From: an uncultured Caulobacteraceae bacterium
Lineage (GTDB): Bacteria; Pseudomonadota; Alphaproteobacteria; Caulobacterales; TH1-2
Direction: 5' to 3'
Length of the DNA: 44,826 nt
NCBI GenBank assembly: GCA_937967425.1
Contig: CALBST010000402.1
Coordinates: 1-44,826 of the forward strand
Below the pieces are notes generated by a model, which ran no database searches, was not told where the DNA came from, and saw only the letters and a program-made list of their open reading frames with translations. Position numbers and translations under genes: made by a program. This document shows, one piece after another, positions 1 through 7,889 of this stretch. Every line of letters starts with the position of its first letter. Position 1 is the first letter of the stretch.

Positions 1-57
1 TATTCACCCAAGTTTTCAACTTGATAGCAAGCGGGCTCAGGTACTTTCCCGATCTTC

Positions 58-1203
58 ATGGACGTTACTCGTCGAGCCTTCGCCTTCTTTGGCGCGACTG
101 CCGTGGGCAGTCTGGCGATGGGCGGCCGCGCCTTCGCGGACGTGCCGTCGTCGGTGCGTGGCGTGCTGGTGCAAGAGGCGGGCGCCGCCAGCCGCGTGAC
201 GCTGGCGCTCGATCGCCCGGCGCAAGCGCGGACGTTCTTCCTCTCCGAGCCGTCGCGATTCGTGATCGATATCGCCAATGCGCAGCTGGCTTTGCCCGGC
301 GGCGCGAGCGGGCAGGGGCCGGGCGCCGGGGTGGTGCGCCGCTATCGTTACGCGCAGCAAGCCAATGGCGTTTCGCGTGTGGTGCTCGATCTTGAAGCGC
401 CGGCGAGCCTTGTCCGTCAGGAATTAGGCGGGCGCCAGAACGCGGCTCTGAGCTTCGATCTTGCCGCCACTGTGCCCTTTACACCCGCGCCTGCGCCGGT
501 CGAGCGCGCCGGCCGCGATCAGCGCCGCCGCACGATCGTGATCGACGCAGGGCACGGCGGACGCGATCCGGGCGCTATCGGCGTCAACGGCACGCGCGAG
601 AAGGATGTCGTTCTGCATTGTGCGCTGATGGCGCGCGACGCGCTTGAGCAGCGTGGTTATCGCGTGGCGCTGACGCGCGACGCGGACACGTTCGTCGAAC
701 TGGAAAACCGGGTGCACTTTGCGCGCGCCCAGCACGCTGATCTCTTCATCTCGATCCACGCGGATTCGAGCCCGAACCCGGCCACGACTGGCGCCTCAGT
801 TTACACGCTCTCGGACCGCGGGCAGGCGCGAGCGCAGAATATGGTCGCCTCTCAAAACTGGGACATCGACCTTGGCAACGCACGCGAAGCTGTTGCGCGC
901 GATATTCTCTTGGATCTGACCCAGCGCGAAACGACCAACCGCTCGGCTGAGTTTGCGCAGGTCGTCATCCCGAAGCTTGGCGAGGTCGCGCCGCTGGTGC
1001 GGAATACCCACCGCAGCGCTGGGCTGTTCGTCCTGCTCGCGCCGGACGTGCCTGCGGTGTTGATTGAGACCGGGTTTTTGAGCAGCGCCGTCGATGAACG
1101 CCGTCTCAACGATCCTCGCGCCCGGACGCGCATGGCCGTGGCCATGGCCGACGCGGTGGACGCCTACTTCGCGCCCACTGCGCAGTACGCGTCTGTGGGC
1201 TAA
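58..1203 (+). CDS. amiC: N-acetylmuramoyl-L-alanine amidase, AmiC type
   Basis: A 381-residue periplasmic zinc amidase that cleaves the bond between MurNAc and the stem peptide, normally to split septal peptidoglycan. The N-terminus (TRRAFAF, then a hydrophobic stretch ending near AFA-DV, residues 4-28) looks like a twin-arginine signal. Residues about 30-140 fit an AMIN targeting domain. The Amidase_3 domain starts near residue 155 and shows the zinc and catalytic residues: H166 in IDAGHGG, E181 in REKDV, H234 in SIHAD and E337 in LIETGF. The start at 58 has no clear ribosome binding site. It is chosen because it retains the export signal; the next ATG at 118 would remove it. It precedes a PBP gene by 120 bp on the same strand, so synthesis and hydrolysis genes sit together. 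The family is certain; the AmiC name rests on the AMIN plus Amidase_3 layout. Confidence 0.93.
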   Translation: MDVTRRAFAFFGATAVGSLAMGGRAFADVPSSVRGVLVQEAGAASRVTLALDRPAQARTFFLSEPSRFVIDIANAQLALPGGASGQGPGAGVVRRYRYAQQANGVSRVVLDLEAPASLVRQELGGRQNAALSFDLAATVPFTPAPAPVERAGRDQRRRTIVIDAGHGGRDPGAIGVNGTREKDVVLHCALMARDALEQRGYRVALTRDADTFVELENRVHFARAQHADLFISIHADSSPNPATTGASVYTLSDRGQARAQNMVASQNWDIDLGNAREAVARDILLDLTQRETTNRSAEFAQVVIPKLGEVAPLVRNTHRSAGLFVLLAPDVPAVLIETGFLSSAVDERRLNDPRARTRMAVAMADAVDAYFAPTAQYASVG

Positions 1204-1323
1204 ATTTGGCGCGAATCTTAAGCTAATTCCGATACATTCGAGATGCCGTGCTGGCCTTAATCGCGCCTCATTGCGGGGCGAGGCCGGGCGGATTGGGTAA
1301 TTAGCGCGCAGAAGCGGGGCGCA

Positions 1324-3894
1324 ATGTCGCGAACAAGTTCTTACGACCGCGGTTGGGAAGATGACGATTACGACGACGATTACGATCGTCGTGATTATCG
1401 CGAACCACGTGGCGGCGGCGACGGAGGCGGCGTTCCGTGGCGCAAGATTCTCATCGGCCTAGGCATAGCCGTGGCCGCGGGCGTGCTGGCGGTGATCATC
1501 TTCTTGATCGCGGCGCTGCAAGGCCTGCCCAGCCTCGAAGACCTGCAGGATTATCAGCCGCCGGTGACCAGCCGCGTGCACGCCGGCGACGGCGCGTTGG
1601 TGGCGGAGTTCGCACGCGAGCAGCGCGTGTTCGTGCCGATCGAGCAGATTCCGGATCACGTGAAGAACGCGTTTGTCGCTGTCGAAGATGCGCGCTTCTT
1701 TGAACACTCCGGCATCGACTACCAGGGTTTGGCGCGCGCGGTGCTGCGCATTCCGCTCGATGTCATCCAGGGCAACCGCATCCAGGGCGCCTCTACGATC
1801 ACGCAACAGGTCGCGGGCAACATGCTCACCGGCCGCGCCGCCAGCTGCTCCGGCGGCATCGGCGGCATGTTCTGCGCGATCTGGACGAAGCTGCGCGAAG
1901 GTTTGGTCGCACAACGTATCGAGCGCGTGCTTGATAAGGATCGCGTTCTCGAACTCTATTTGAACCAGATTTATCTCGGCAACCGCGCCTATGGCGTGGC
2001 GGCTGCGGCGCTCAACTATTTCGACAAGCCGCTTTCGGAGCTCACGGTCTCGGAAGCGGCGTATCTCGCCATTCTGCCGAAGGGTCCGGCGAACTATCAG
2101 CTGCCGCGCAACCGCGAACGCGCGATGGACCGCCGCAATTACGCGATCGGCCGGATGCTGGATCGTGGTTACATCACCGAAGAGCAAGCGACAGCCGCGC
2201 GCGCTTCGGAGCTTGAAGTGCGCAACCGCCTTGCCGGCGATCAGTACATTGCGGCTTCGCATTTCGTCGAAGAAGTGCGCCGGCAGGTGCAAGAGCAGTA
2301 CGGCGAAGACGCGCTCTATGATGGCGGCCTCTCGATCCGGTCGACGATCGACACTCGCCTGCAACTGGCGGCGGCGCAAGCGCTGCGGCGTGGCTTGGAG
2401 GATTATGATCGCCGCCACGAATGGCGTGGGCCGATCGCGACCGGCGATCCGGCGGGTGATGTGCAGGCGCAGTTGCGTGAAGCGGCGGCCGCGCCGCAGC
2501 TCTCCGGATGGTTGCGCGCGATGGTCACCGCGACGGGCAACGGCGCCATCACGTTGACGGATGAAAACGGCCAAACCGGCCGCGTCGGCGACAACGACGC
2601 CCAATGGGCGGCGCAAGGCGCGCGCCGCGAGGCTGCGCGGGCGTTGCGCCGTGGCGCGATTGTCTATGCAACACGCGCTTCGAACGGCCGCTACAACCTG
2701 AAACAAGTGCCGCAAATCCAAGGCGCGCTTGTCGCTATGGATCCGCACACCGGCCGGGTTTTGGCGATGGTCGGCGGTTATTCGTTCAACGATGCGAACG
2801 GCCTCAACCGCGCGACGCAGGCGCAGCGCCAACCGGGTTCCTCGTTCAAGCCGATCGTGTATGCGGCGGCGTTGGACTACGGCCTGACGCCGGCGACTTT
2901 GGTGGATGATGCTCCCTTGGCGATCGAAGCGGGCGACGGCTCGAACTGGTCGCCGGAGAACTACACGCGTGAGTTCTACGGCCCGACGACACTGCGCCGT
3001 GGATTGGAAATGTCGCGGAACGCGATGACGGCGCGCGTGGCCTACGAGATGGGCCCGGAGCGCATTCTCGACTATGGCCGCCGTCTCGGCGTCTATGGCG
3101 ATCGCACGCCGGCGGTGTTCGCGTTGGCGCTGGGCGCCGGTGAAACGACGCTGCTCAGGATGACGACGGCCTACGGCATTTTCGTCAATGGCGGGCGCCA
3201 AATTTCGCCGATCCTGATTGACCGTATTCAGGATCGCACCGGCGCGTCCGTGTTCCGCCGCGATCAGCGCGAGTGCCCGCAATGCAGTGCAGAATGGTCG
3301 GGCCAGCGGGCGCCGACGCTGCCCGACGCACGCGCGCAAGTGCTGGATGCGGTGACGGCCTATCAGATCGTGTCGATGGCAGAAGGCGTGGTGCAGCGTG
3401 GCACGGCGACGACGGTGAACTCGCTTGGCTTCCCGCTCGGCGGCAAGACCGGCACGACCAACGACTACAAGGACGCGTGGTTCATCGGCTTCTCGCCGGA
3501 TCTCGTTGTCGGCGTCTGGGCTGGCTTCGATACGCCGCGCGACATGGGCGAAGGCGAAACCGGCGGCCGCATCTCGGCGCCGATCTTCCGCGACTTTATG
3601 CGTGAAGCGTTGCGCGACACCCCGCCGACGCCGTTCCGCATCCCGGCCGGCGCGCGCCTGGTGCGTATCGACTATCTGACCGGCGGCCTGCCAAACGCCT
3701 CGACGACGCAGACGATTCTGGAGGCGTTTCGTCCAGGTACCGAGCCGACGCGCGACGTTAGCTCGTCGCCGTTCATCTTCGGCGGCACCGATCCGATCGA
3801 TCCGCGCGTGCTGCAAGGCCTCGGCGGCGCCGATACGCCGAACGAGCAGCGACCCCAGCAGCGGCAAGACGAGGATCTGGGCGGACTCTACTGA
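1324..3894 (+). CDS. mrcA: Penicillin-binding protein 1A (class A PBP)
   Basis: An 856-residue bifunctional peptidoglycan synthase anchored in the inner membrane. It polymerises lipid II (GT51 domain) and crosslinks stem peptides (transpeptidase domain). The cytoplasmic N-terminus is short and very rich in Asp, Tyr and Arg. It is followed by one membrane segment at about residues 39-65. The GT51 domain shows the catalytic Glu (E121 in VEDARFFEHSG), GASTITQQ and YLNQIYLG. The transpeptidase domain shows S506-S-F-K509, SRN near 565 and K708-T-G-T. The length is typical of PBP1A. A Cys-containing stretch (CSGGIGGMFC) in the GT domain departs from the usual loop and could form a disulphide. The stop codon lies in the left arm of an inverted repeat shared with the prfB leader. 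The gene follows amiC, an arrangement often seen in alphaproteobacteria. Confidence 0.95.
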   Translation: MSRTSSYDRGWEDDDYDDDYDRRDYREPRGGGDGGGVPWRKILIGLGIAVAAGVLAVIIFLIAALQGLPSLEDLQDYQPPVTSRVHAGDGALVAEFAREQRVFVPIEQIPDHVKNAFVAVEDARFFEHSGIDYQGLARAVLRIPLDVIQGNRIQGASTITQQVAGNMLTGRAASCSGGIGGMFCAIWTKLREGLVAQRIERVLDKDRVLELYLNQIYLGNRAYGVAAAALNYFDKPLSELTVSEAAYLAILPKGPANYQLPRNRERAMDRRNYAIGRMLDRGYITEEQATAARASELEVRNRLAGDQYIAASHFVEEVRRQVQEQYGEDALYDGGLSIRSTIDTRLQLAAAQALRRGLEDYDRRHEWRGPIATGDPAGDVQAQLREAAAAPQLSGWLRAMVTATGNGAITLTDENGQTGRVGDNDAQWAAQGARREAARALRRGAIVYATRASNGRYNLKQVPQIQGALVAMDPHTGRVLAMVGGYSFNDANGLNRATQAQRQPGSSFKPIVYAAALDYGLTPATLVDDAPLAIEAGDGSNWSPENYTREFYGPTTLRRGLEMSRNAMTARVAYEMGPERILDYGRRLGVYGDRTPAVFALALGAGETTLLRMTTAYGIFVNGGRQISPILIDRIQDRTGASVFRRDQRECPQCSAEWSGQRAPTLPDARAQVLDAVTAYQIVSMAEGVVQRGTATTVNSLGFPLGGKTGTTNDYKDAWFIGFSPDLVVGVWAGFDTPRDMGEGETGGRISAPIFRDFMREALRDTPPTPFRIPAGARLVRIDYLTGGLPNASTTQTILEAFRPGTEPTRDVSSSPFIFGGTDPIDPRVLQGLGGADTPNEQRPQQRQDEDLGGLY

Positions 3895-3982
3895 GGCAGT
3901 AGGCAATGGGCAGTAGGGTGGGTTGAGTTTCGACCGTTCGATCCCTACTCACTATTGCCGACTGCCCATTGCCTACTGCCTC
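3893..3982. repeat. 22-bp perfect inverted repeat between mrcA and prfB
   Basis: The left arm (3893-3914) and right arm (3961-3982) are exact reverse complements over 22 bp, separated by 46 bp. A second, 7-bp inverted pair (AGTAGGG at 3912-3918 and CCCTACT at 3943-3949) lies inside. The arms contain short near-repeats of GGCAGTAGG and GGGCAGT. The mrcA stop codon overlaps the left arm. The prfB ribosome binding site (GAGAG) begins right after the right arm. In RNA this would fold into a long stem just ahead of prfB. It could be a dispersed palindromic element, an attenuator or terminator, or both. No second copy was seen in this window. Confidence 0.85.
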
Positions 3983-3991
3983 GAGAGAAAC

Positions 3992-5123
3992 ATGCGCGCT
4001 GAAATCGCCGCTCTGGCTGAACAAATCGAATCCGCCGTCGCGTTGCTGCGGAGGCGTCTTTGACTGGGACCGCGCCCAAGTCCGATTTGATGAACTGACC
4101 GCGCTCTCAGAGCGCCCGGATTTCTGGAACGATCCGGAGAAAGCCCAAAAGCTGATGCGCGAGCGCACGAAGCTCGAGAACGGGATGAACGCGATTCTGT
4201 CGCTCGAACGCGGTCTGCGCGACAGTGTCGAATTGGCCGAGATGGCGGAAGCGGAGGGCGATGAAAGCCTGATCGCTGAAGCACAGGCGAGTTTGCAGGC
4301 GGCGCAGACGCGCGCCGCGCAAGCTGAACTGGAAGCGCTGCTCTCCGGCGAGGCCGATGGCAACGACGCTTACATCGAGTTCAATTCCGGCGCCGGCGGC
4401 ACTGAGAGCCAAGATTGGACCGAGATGCTCGTGCGCATGTACACGCGCTGGGCGAATGCGCGCGGGTTCAAGACCGAAATCCTCGAAGAACAAGCCGGCG
4501 ACACTGCCGGCATCAAGTCAGCGACGCTGCTTGTGCAGGGCGAGAACGCATATGGCTGGCTGAAGACGGAAGCGGGAGTGCACCGGCTGGTGCGCATCAG
4601 CCCCTATGACTCGAACGCGCGCCGTCACACCTCGTTCGCAAGCGTGTGGGTGTACCCGAAAATCGATGACTCTATCGAAGTCGAAATCCTCGACAAGGAC
4701 GTGCGCACCGACACTTACCGCGCTTCCGGCGCGGGCGGTCAGCACATCAACAAGACAGACTCCGCCGTGCGCCTCACGCACATCCCGACTGGCATTGTCG
4801 TCGCCTGCCAAGCTGAGCGGTCGCAGCACAAGAACCGCGCCGCGGCGTGGGACATGCTGCGCGCGCGGCTCTACGAGCTAGAATTGCAGAAGCGCGAGGC
4901 GGCCGCCCAGCAGCTTGAGGACAGCAAAACCGAGATCGGCTGGGGCAGGCAGATCAGGTCGTACGTCTTGCAGCCGTATCAGATGGTCAAAGACCTCAGG
5001 ACAGGTGTTGAAACCTCTGATACGCAAGGGGTCCTGAATGGCGATCTCGATCAGTTCATGGCGGCCTCGCTGGCGGCGCGCGTGAGCGGCGCGGGCGACA
5101 AGCAGGTGGAAGACATCGATTAG
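3992..5123 (+). CDS. prfB: Peptide chain release factor 2 (RF2), programmed +1 frameshift
   Basis: RF2 ends translation at UGA and UAA codons. The gene is in two frames. The first runs from ATG 3992 through 23 codons to CTT (4058-4060) followed by an in-frame TGA (4061-4063). Skipping one base (T4061) continues at GAC 4062 to the stop at 5123, giving a 376-residue protein, the normal RF2 length. The junction matches the classical autoregulatory site: CTT TGA C preceded three bases upstream by a Shine-Dalgarno-like GGAGG. The mature protein shows GGQ at about residues 248-250 (peptidyl hydrolysis) and SPY in the codon-recognition loop, where E. coli has SPF. The start at 3992 has GAGAG seven to eight bases upstream. 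An upstream TTG at 3969 opens the second frame but gives a non-RF2 N-terminus and is rejected. Low RF2 should raise frameshifting and so RF2 synthesis. Confidence 0.95.
4050..4064 (+). promoter_or_regulatory. prfB: RF2 programmed +1 frameshift site
   Basis: GGAGG (4050-4054), a CGT spacer, the slippery CTT (4058-4060), the in-frame TGA (4061-4063) and a following C. This is the same architecture as the E. coli RF2 recoding site: an internal Shine-Dalgarno-like sequence, CUU, UGA, C. Slow termination at UGA when RF2 is scarce lets the peptidyl-tRNA slip by +1, so the site acts as a sensor of RF2 level. Confidence 0.93.
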
Positions 5124-5140
5124 CGATTGGGCGGGGGCCC

Positions 5141-6145
5141 ATGAATTTCGAAGCGGCGGATACACCGTCCGAGACCATTGAAGCGCCGGTCCCCTGGATC
5201 GTGCAGCATCAGCGCGAGCGCTGCACCGGCGCCTCGCCGCTGACGACGTTTCAAGGCTTGCTCAGCGATGAGATCGTCGTGCCACAAAGCGCGGCGGAGC
5301 ACAGCGATCCGGCGCAGATCGTGATGGCCGTCGATGCCTGGGTCGATGCGCTCATCAATCAGGCGCAGTTCTTGCCGGGCGAGTTCGCGCAAGAGGCGCT
5401 GTGGAGCTACTACGCGCGCGATTATTTCACGCAGGTGAGCGGCGGCGGCCACGATCAGTATTTCGCCAATCGCGGTGGCGATGAGATCGCGCTACGGTGC
5501 GCCGGCGCCGGTTTGAAAAGCATGCTCGCCGACCCGCATCTCGAAATATTCAATCTGCTGGTGCGGTTGAAGCGCGCCACGCCCGCCGCGGCGCGCAAGA
5601 TCGCGGCCGAGCACGACTATCGCTCAGCCAAGGCCGCGCTGAAGGATTTGGACAATCGCTTTGCGGAGATCGAAGTCAAAGAACCGCTCACGGCGCGTCA
5701 CAAGACGTGGCTGAAGAGCCTGCGGAAGCTGACGATCGCGCCGGACGCGGAGATGACCGGCCATCTGCAGCGCGTGGCGCAAGCGAACAAGCTGATGCCA
5801 CGCCGCAAAATGGAAGCCGATCGCGTGCGGGCCGAGACGTTGCGCGCGTCGGCGCCGTTCCGTGCGGTGAAGGCGCTCTGCGACATGGCGGGGCTGACGA
5901 TCACGAATTTCCGTGCACTCGGTTTTGTGCCGATGCGTTCGGCTTGGCCCGAGGGACCAGACGTGCGCGCCTGCGCCTTTCGCGCAGACACGGATAAAGG
6001 ACCTCATGCGGCGCTGTTCTATCGCGAGGGGCGCTTGTTCAAGCGCCACCTAAGCGTGCTTGTGGCGCAAGGCGGCGGTCTCCCCGTGGGATCGCTTGCC
6101 CTCACCGAAGCGGAATATGCCGAGATCGTGCCCCAGCAGACCTAG
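5141..6145 (+). CDS. DUF4375 (DMP19-like) domain protein
   Basis: A 334-residue soluble protein with no signal or membrane segment. Residues about 65-150 (an acidic helix, QAQFLPGEFAQEALWSYYA, then VSGGGHDQYFANRGG) resemble the DUF4375 family, which includes the neisserial DNA-mimic DMP19. The hallmark is the G-G-x-x-Q-Y-F-x-N run. The second half (residues about 150-334) is basic, rich in Lys, Arg and Ala, and is not recognised. It starts 17 bp after prfB with a GC-rich GGGCGGGGG ahead of the ATG, so it is probably cotranscribed with it. DNA mimicry cannot be claimed from sequence here. The family call is moderate and the function is unknown. Confidence 0.7.
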   Translation: MNFEAADTPSETIEAPVPWIVQHQRERCTGASPLTTFQGLLSDEIVVPQSAAEHSDPAQIVMAVDAWVDALINQAQFLPGEFAQEALWSYYARDYFTQVSGGGHDQYFANRGGDEIALRCAGAGLKSMLADPHLEIFNLLVRLKRATPAAARKIAAEHDYRSAKAALKDLDNRFAEIEVKEPLTARHKTWLKSLRKLTIAPDAEMTGHLQRVAQANKLMPRRKMEADRVRAETLRASAPFRAVKALCDMAGLTITNFRALGFVPMRSAWPEGPDVRACAFRADTDKGPHAALFYREGRLFKRHLSVLVAQGGGLPVGSLALTEAEYAEIVPQQT

Positions 6146-6250
6146 ACTGCCGCGACTTGACGCCTCTTGATTGATCGTTCAAACAAGGCGGCGTGAAACA
6201 CGCGATGTCGCAATCTATGGCGATGTCAGCATGTGGCGGCGGAGTGGACG

Positions 6251-6853
6251 ATGGCCCCTCAAACAGCGCGCGAGAAGATTATTCAGGCGGCGATGGAGCT
6301 GTTTTGGCTGAAGGGCTACAATTCCACGTCGATCGCGGACTTGCTTTCGCGGACGCAGCTCAACTCCGGCAGCCTCTATCATGTGTTTCCCTCGAAGCAG
6401 GACGTGCTGATCGGCGTGCTTGAAGCGTATCGCGATGGCATCGAGGAGATGCTGCTCGAGCCGGCGTGGGGACAGGTCGACGATCCGATCGAGAAGATTT
6501 TCGCGCTGCTGAACGGCTATCGCACGATGATCGTCGAGTCCGATTGCACTTATGGCTGCCCGATCGGCTCGCTGGCGCTGGAGCTGCACGAGCCTGATCC
6601 GAAGGTGCGCGATCTGCTGGCGGCGAATTTCCAGAACTGGACGGACGCCATCGAGCGCTGCCTCGACGCAGCGGGAAAACGCCTGCCGCGCGGGACAGAC
6701 AAAAAGGCGCTCGCGCAATTCGTGCTGACGGCGATGGAAGGCGGCGTCATGCAAGCGCGCACGCACCTCGATGTTTCGTATTTCGATCGCGCGGTGAAGC
6801 AGCTGCGCGAGCATTTCGAACTGCTGGAGAGAGCGGCGAAAGCGCCGGCGTAA
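6251..6853 (+). CDS. TetR/AcrR family transcriptional regulator
   Basis: A 200-residue dimeric repressor-type protein. Residues about 8-55 form the TetR helix-turn-helix (IADLLSRTQLNSGSLYHVF then PSKQDVL). The C-terminal ligand domain carries a CPIGSLALEL motif of the kind seen in LmrA/YxaF-like TetR proteins. The ATG at 6251 is chosen because GGAG (6241-6244) sits six bases upstream. An in-frame GTG at 6233 would add six residues without a ribosome binding site. The gene lies 21 bp ahead of a small DUF1761 membrane protein on the same strand and probably controls it. The ligand is unknown. Confidence 0.92.
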   Translation: MAPQTAREKIIQAAMELFWLKGYNSTSIADLLSRTQLNSGSLYHVFPSKQDVLIGVLEAYRDGIEEMLLEPAWGQVDDPIEKIFALLNGYRTMIVESDCTYGCPIGSLALELHEPDPKVRDLLAANFQNWTDAIERCLDAAGKRLPRGTDKKALAQFVLTAMEGGVMQARTHLDVSYFDRAVKQLREHFELLERAAKAPA

Positions 6854-6874
6854 CGGCGTGCAAGGGAGGGAAAG

Positions 6875-7267
6875 ATGGAGATCAATTGGCTCGCGGTGCT
6901 TGCCGCGGCAGTGAGTTCGTTTGTCTTGGGCGGAGCTTGGTATTCGGCGCTCTTCGCCAAGGCGTGGCAGAACGCGGCCGGTTTGAGCGACGAGCAAATC
7001 AAGAATGGCAATATGGGTCTGATCTTCGGCGGCTCGTTCGTTTTGGCGCTGATCGCATCCGCGTCGTTCGCGGTGTTCTTGGGCGGGCAGGTCGATGCGA
7101 TGACGGGCGCGCTCTACGGGCTGACGGCCGGCCTGTGTTGGGTGAGCGCAAGCTTCGGCATCAATTATCTGTTCGAACGCAAATCGCTGACGCTGTTTCT
7201 GATCAATGGCGGCTATCACACGCTGCAATTCACGCTGATCGGTTTGATCTTGGGCGCCTGGCATTGA
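6875..7267 (+). CDS. DUF1761 family small membrane protein
   Basis: A 130-residue integral membrane protein with about four hydrophobic segments (residues about 5-25, 47-70, 77-97 and 107-128). The N-terminus has the FVLGGAWYSALFAKAW pattern typical of DUF1761. The function of the family is unknown. A good ribosome binding site (GGGAGGG) precedes the ATG. It lies 21 bp behind the TetR gene and is likely its regulatory target. It converges on the bactofilin gene, with a terminator in between. Confidence 0.85.
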   Translation: MEINWLAVLAAAVSSFVLGGAWYSALFAKAWQNAAGLSDEQIKNGNMGLIFGGSFVLALIASASFAVFLGGQVDAMTGALYGLTAGLCWVSASFGINYLFERKSLTLFLINGGYHTLQFTLIGLILGAWH

Positions 7268-7274
7268 GCGCAAG

Positions 7275-7305
7275 AAAACAAAAGGCCCGGCTTTCGCCGG
7301 GCCTT
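7275..7305 (-). terminator. Rho-independent terminator of the bactofilin operon
   Basis: A perfect 10-bp stem, AAGGCCCGGC (7282-7291) pairing with GCCGGGCCTT (7296-7305), with a TTTC loop. On the minus strand it is followed by a U-rich run (complement of 7275-7281), so it best serves the leftward bactofilin transcript. It may also stop the rightward DUF1761 transcript. Confidence 0.85.
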
Positions 7306-7328
7306 CGTCTGTCCGTTTGGACTAAAGC

Positions 7329-7889
7329 TTAGTTCGAACCGGTGACGATCACGCCCGAGACCATGCGGTCGTCGTTCGAGGGTTCGCCGAACACCGAATT
7401 GCCGCCGCCAAACGCATTCGAGCGATCTTGCGAGGGGACAACTTGCGGCTGCGACGGCGCGCCGGGGCCGGACTGCGAGAGCGGATCCTGCAGATAGCGG
7501 CACTGACCTTCGAACACCGCGCCCATCTCAACCGAGAGCGATTGGTGGACGATGTCGCCAAGGACGTGAGCGTTGCGGGCGAGCATGACTTTGCGTGCGC
7601 GCACCGAACCTTCGACGCGGCCGTGAACGGTGACGCTTTCAGAGACGACGTCGCCTTTGACCATGCCCGTATCGCCGACGGTGAGTGAACCGCCGCGAAC
7701 ATTGCCTTCGATCTCGCCGTCGACTTGGAGTTCAGCGCCGTCAGCGTCGATCGTGCCGGTGATCTTCACGCCGTTGGCGATGATCGAGGCGATGCCGGTG
7801 CGAACCGGCGAGGTACGACGTTGCTGAGTAGGTTCAGGAAGAGCTGGCAAGTTCGAATCCGTACGAGAGTTACCCTTGTTCGTGAACAT
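7329..7889 (-). CDS. Bactofilin family cytoskeletal protein
   Basis: A 186-residue polymer-forming protein. A flexible, Pro-rich N-terminus (residues 1-30) leads into the beta-helical bactofilin core at about residues 33-135. The core shows repeated short strands such as GVKITGTIDADGAELQVDG and GDVVSESVTVHGRVEGSV. The C-terminal tail is disordered and rich in Ser, Gln and Asn. Bactofilins form membrane-bound filaments that position cell-wall enzymes, for example in stalk or bud growth in Caulobacterales relatives. Its start overlaps the end of the upstream M23 peptidase gene by 20 bp, so the two are translationally coupled and probably form one morphogenetic unit. Confidence 0.93.
   Translation of the reverse strand: MFTNKGNSRTDSNLPALPEPTQQRRTSPVRTGIASIIANGVKITGTIDADGAELQVDGEIEGNVRGGSLTVGDTGMVKGDVVSESVTVHGRVEGSVRARKVMLARNAHVLGDIVHQSLSVEMGAVFEGQCRYLQDPLSQSGPGAPSQPQVVPSQDRSNAFGGGNSVFGEPSNDDRMVSGVIVTGSN

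Noticed and set aside
1459..3906. 815-residue minus-strand open frame opposite PBP1A
   Set aside because: Arg/Ala/His-rich translation typical of the antisense of a GC-rich gene. The plus strand encodes a full PBP1A.
3969..3991. TTG 3969 as the prfB start
   Set aside because: It gives a Cys/Pro-rich N-terminus unlike RF2 and lies in the inverted repeat. The ATG at 3992 plus frameshift gives a normal RF2.
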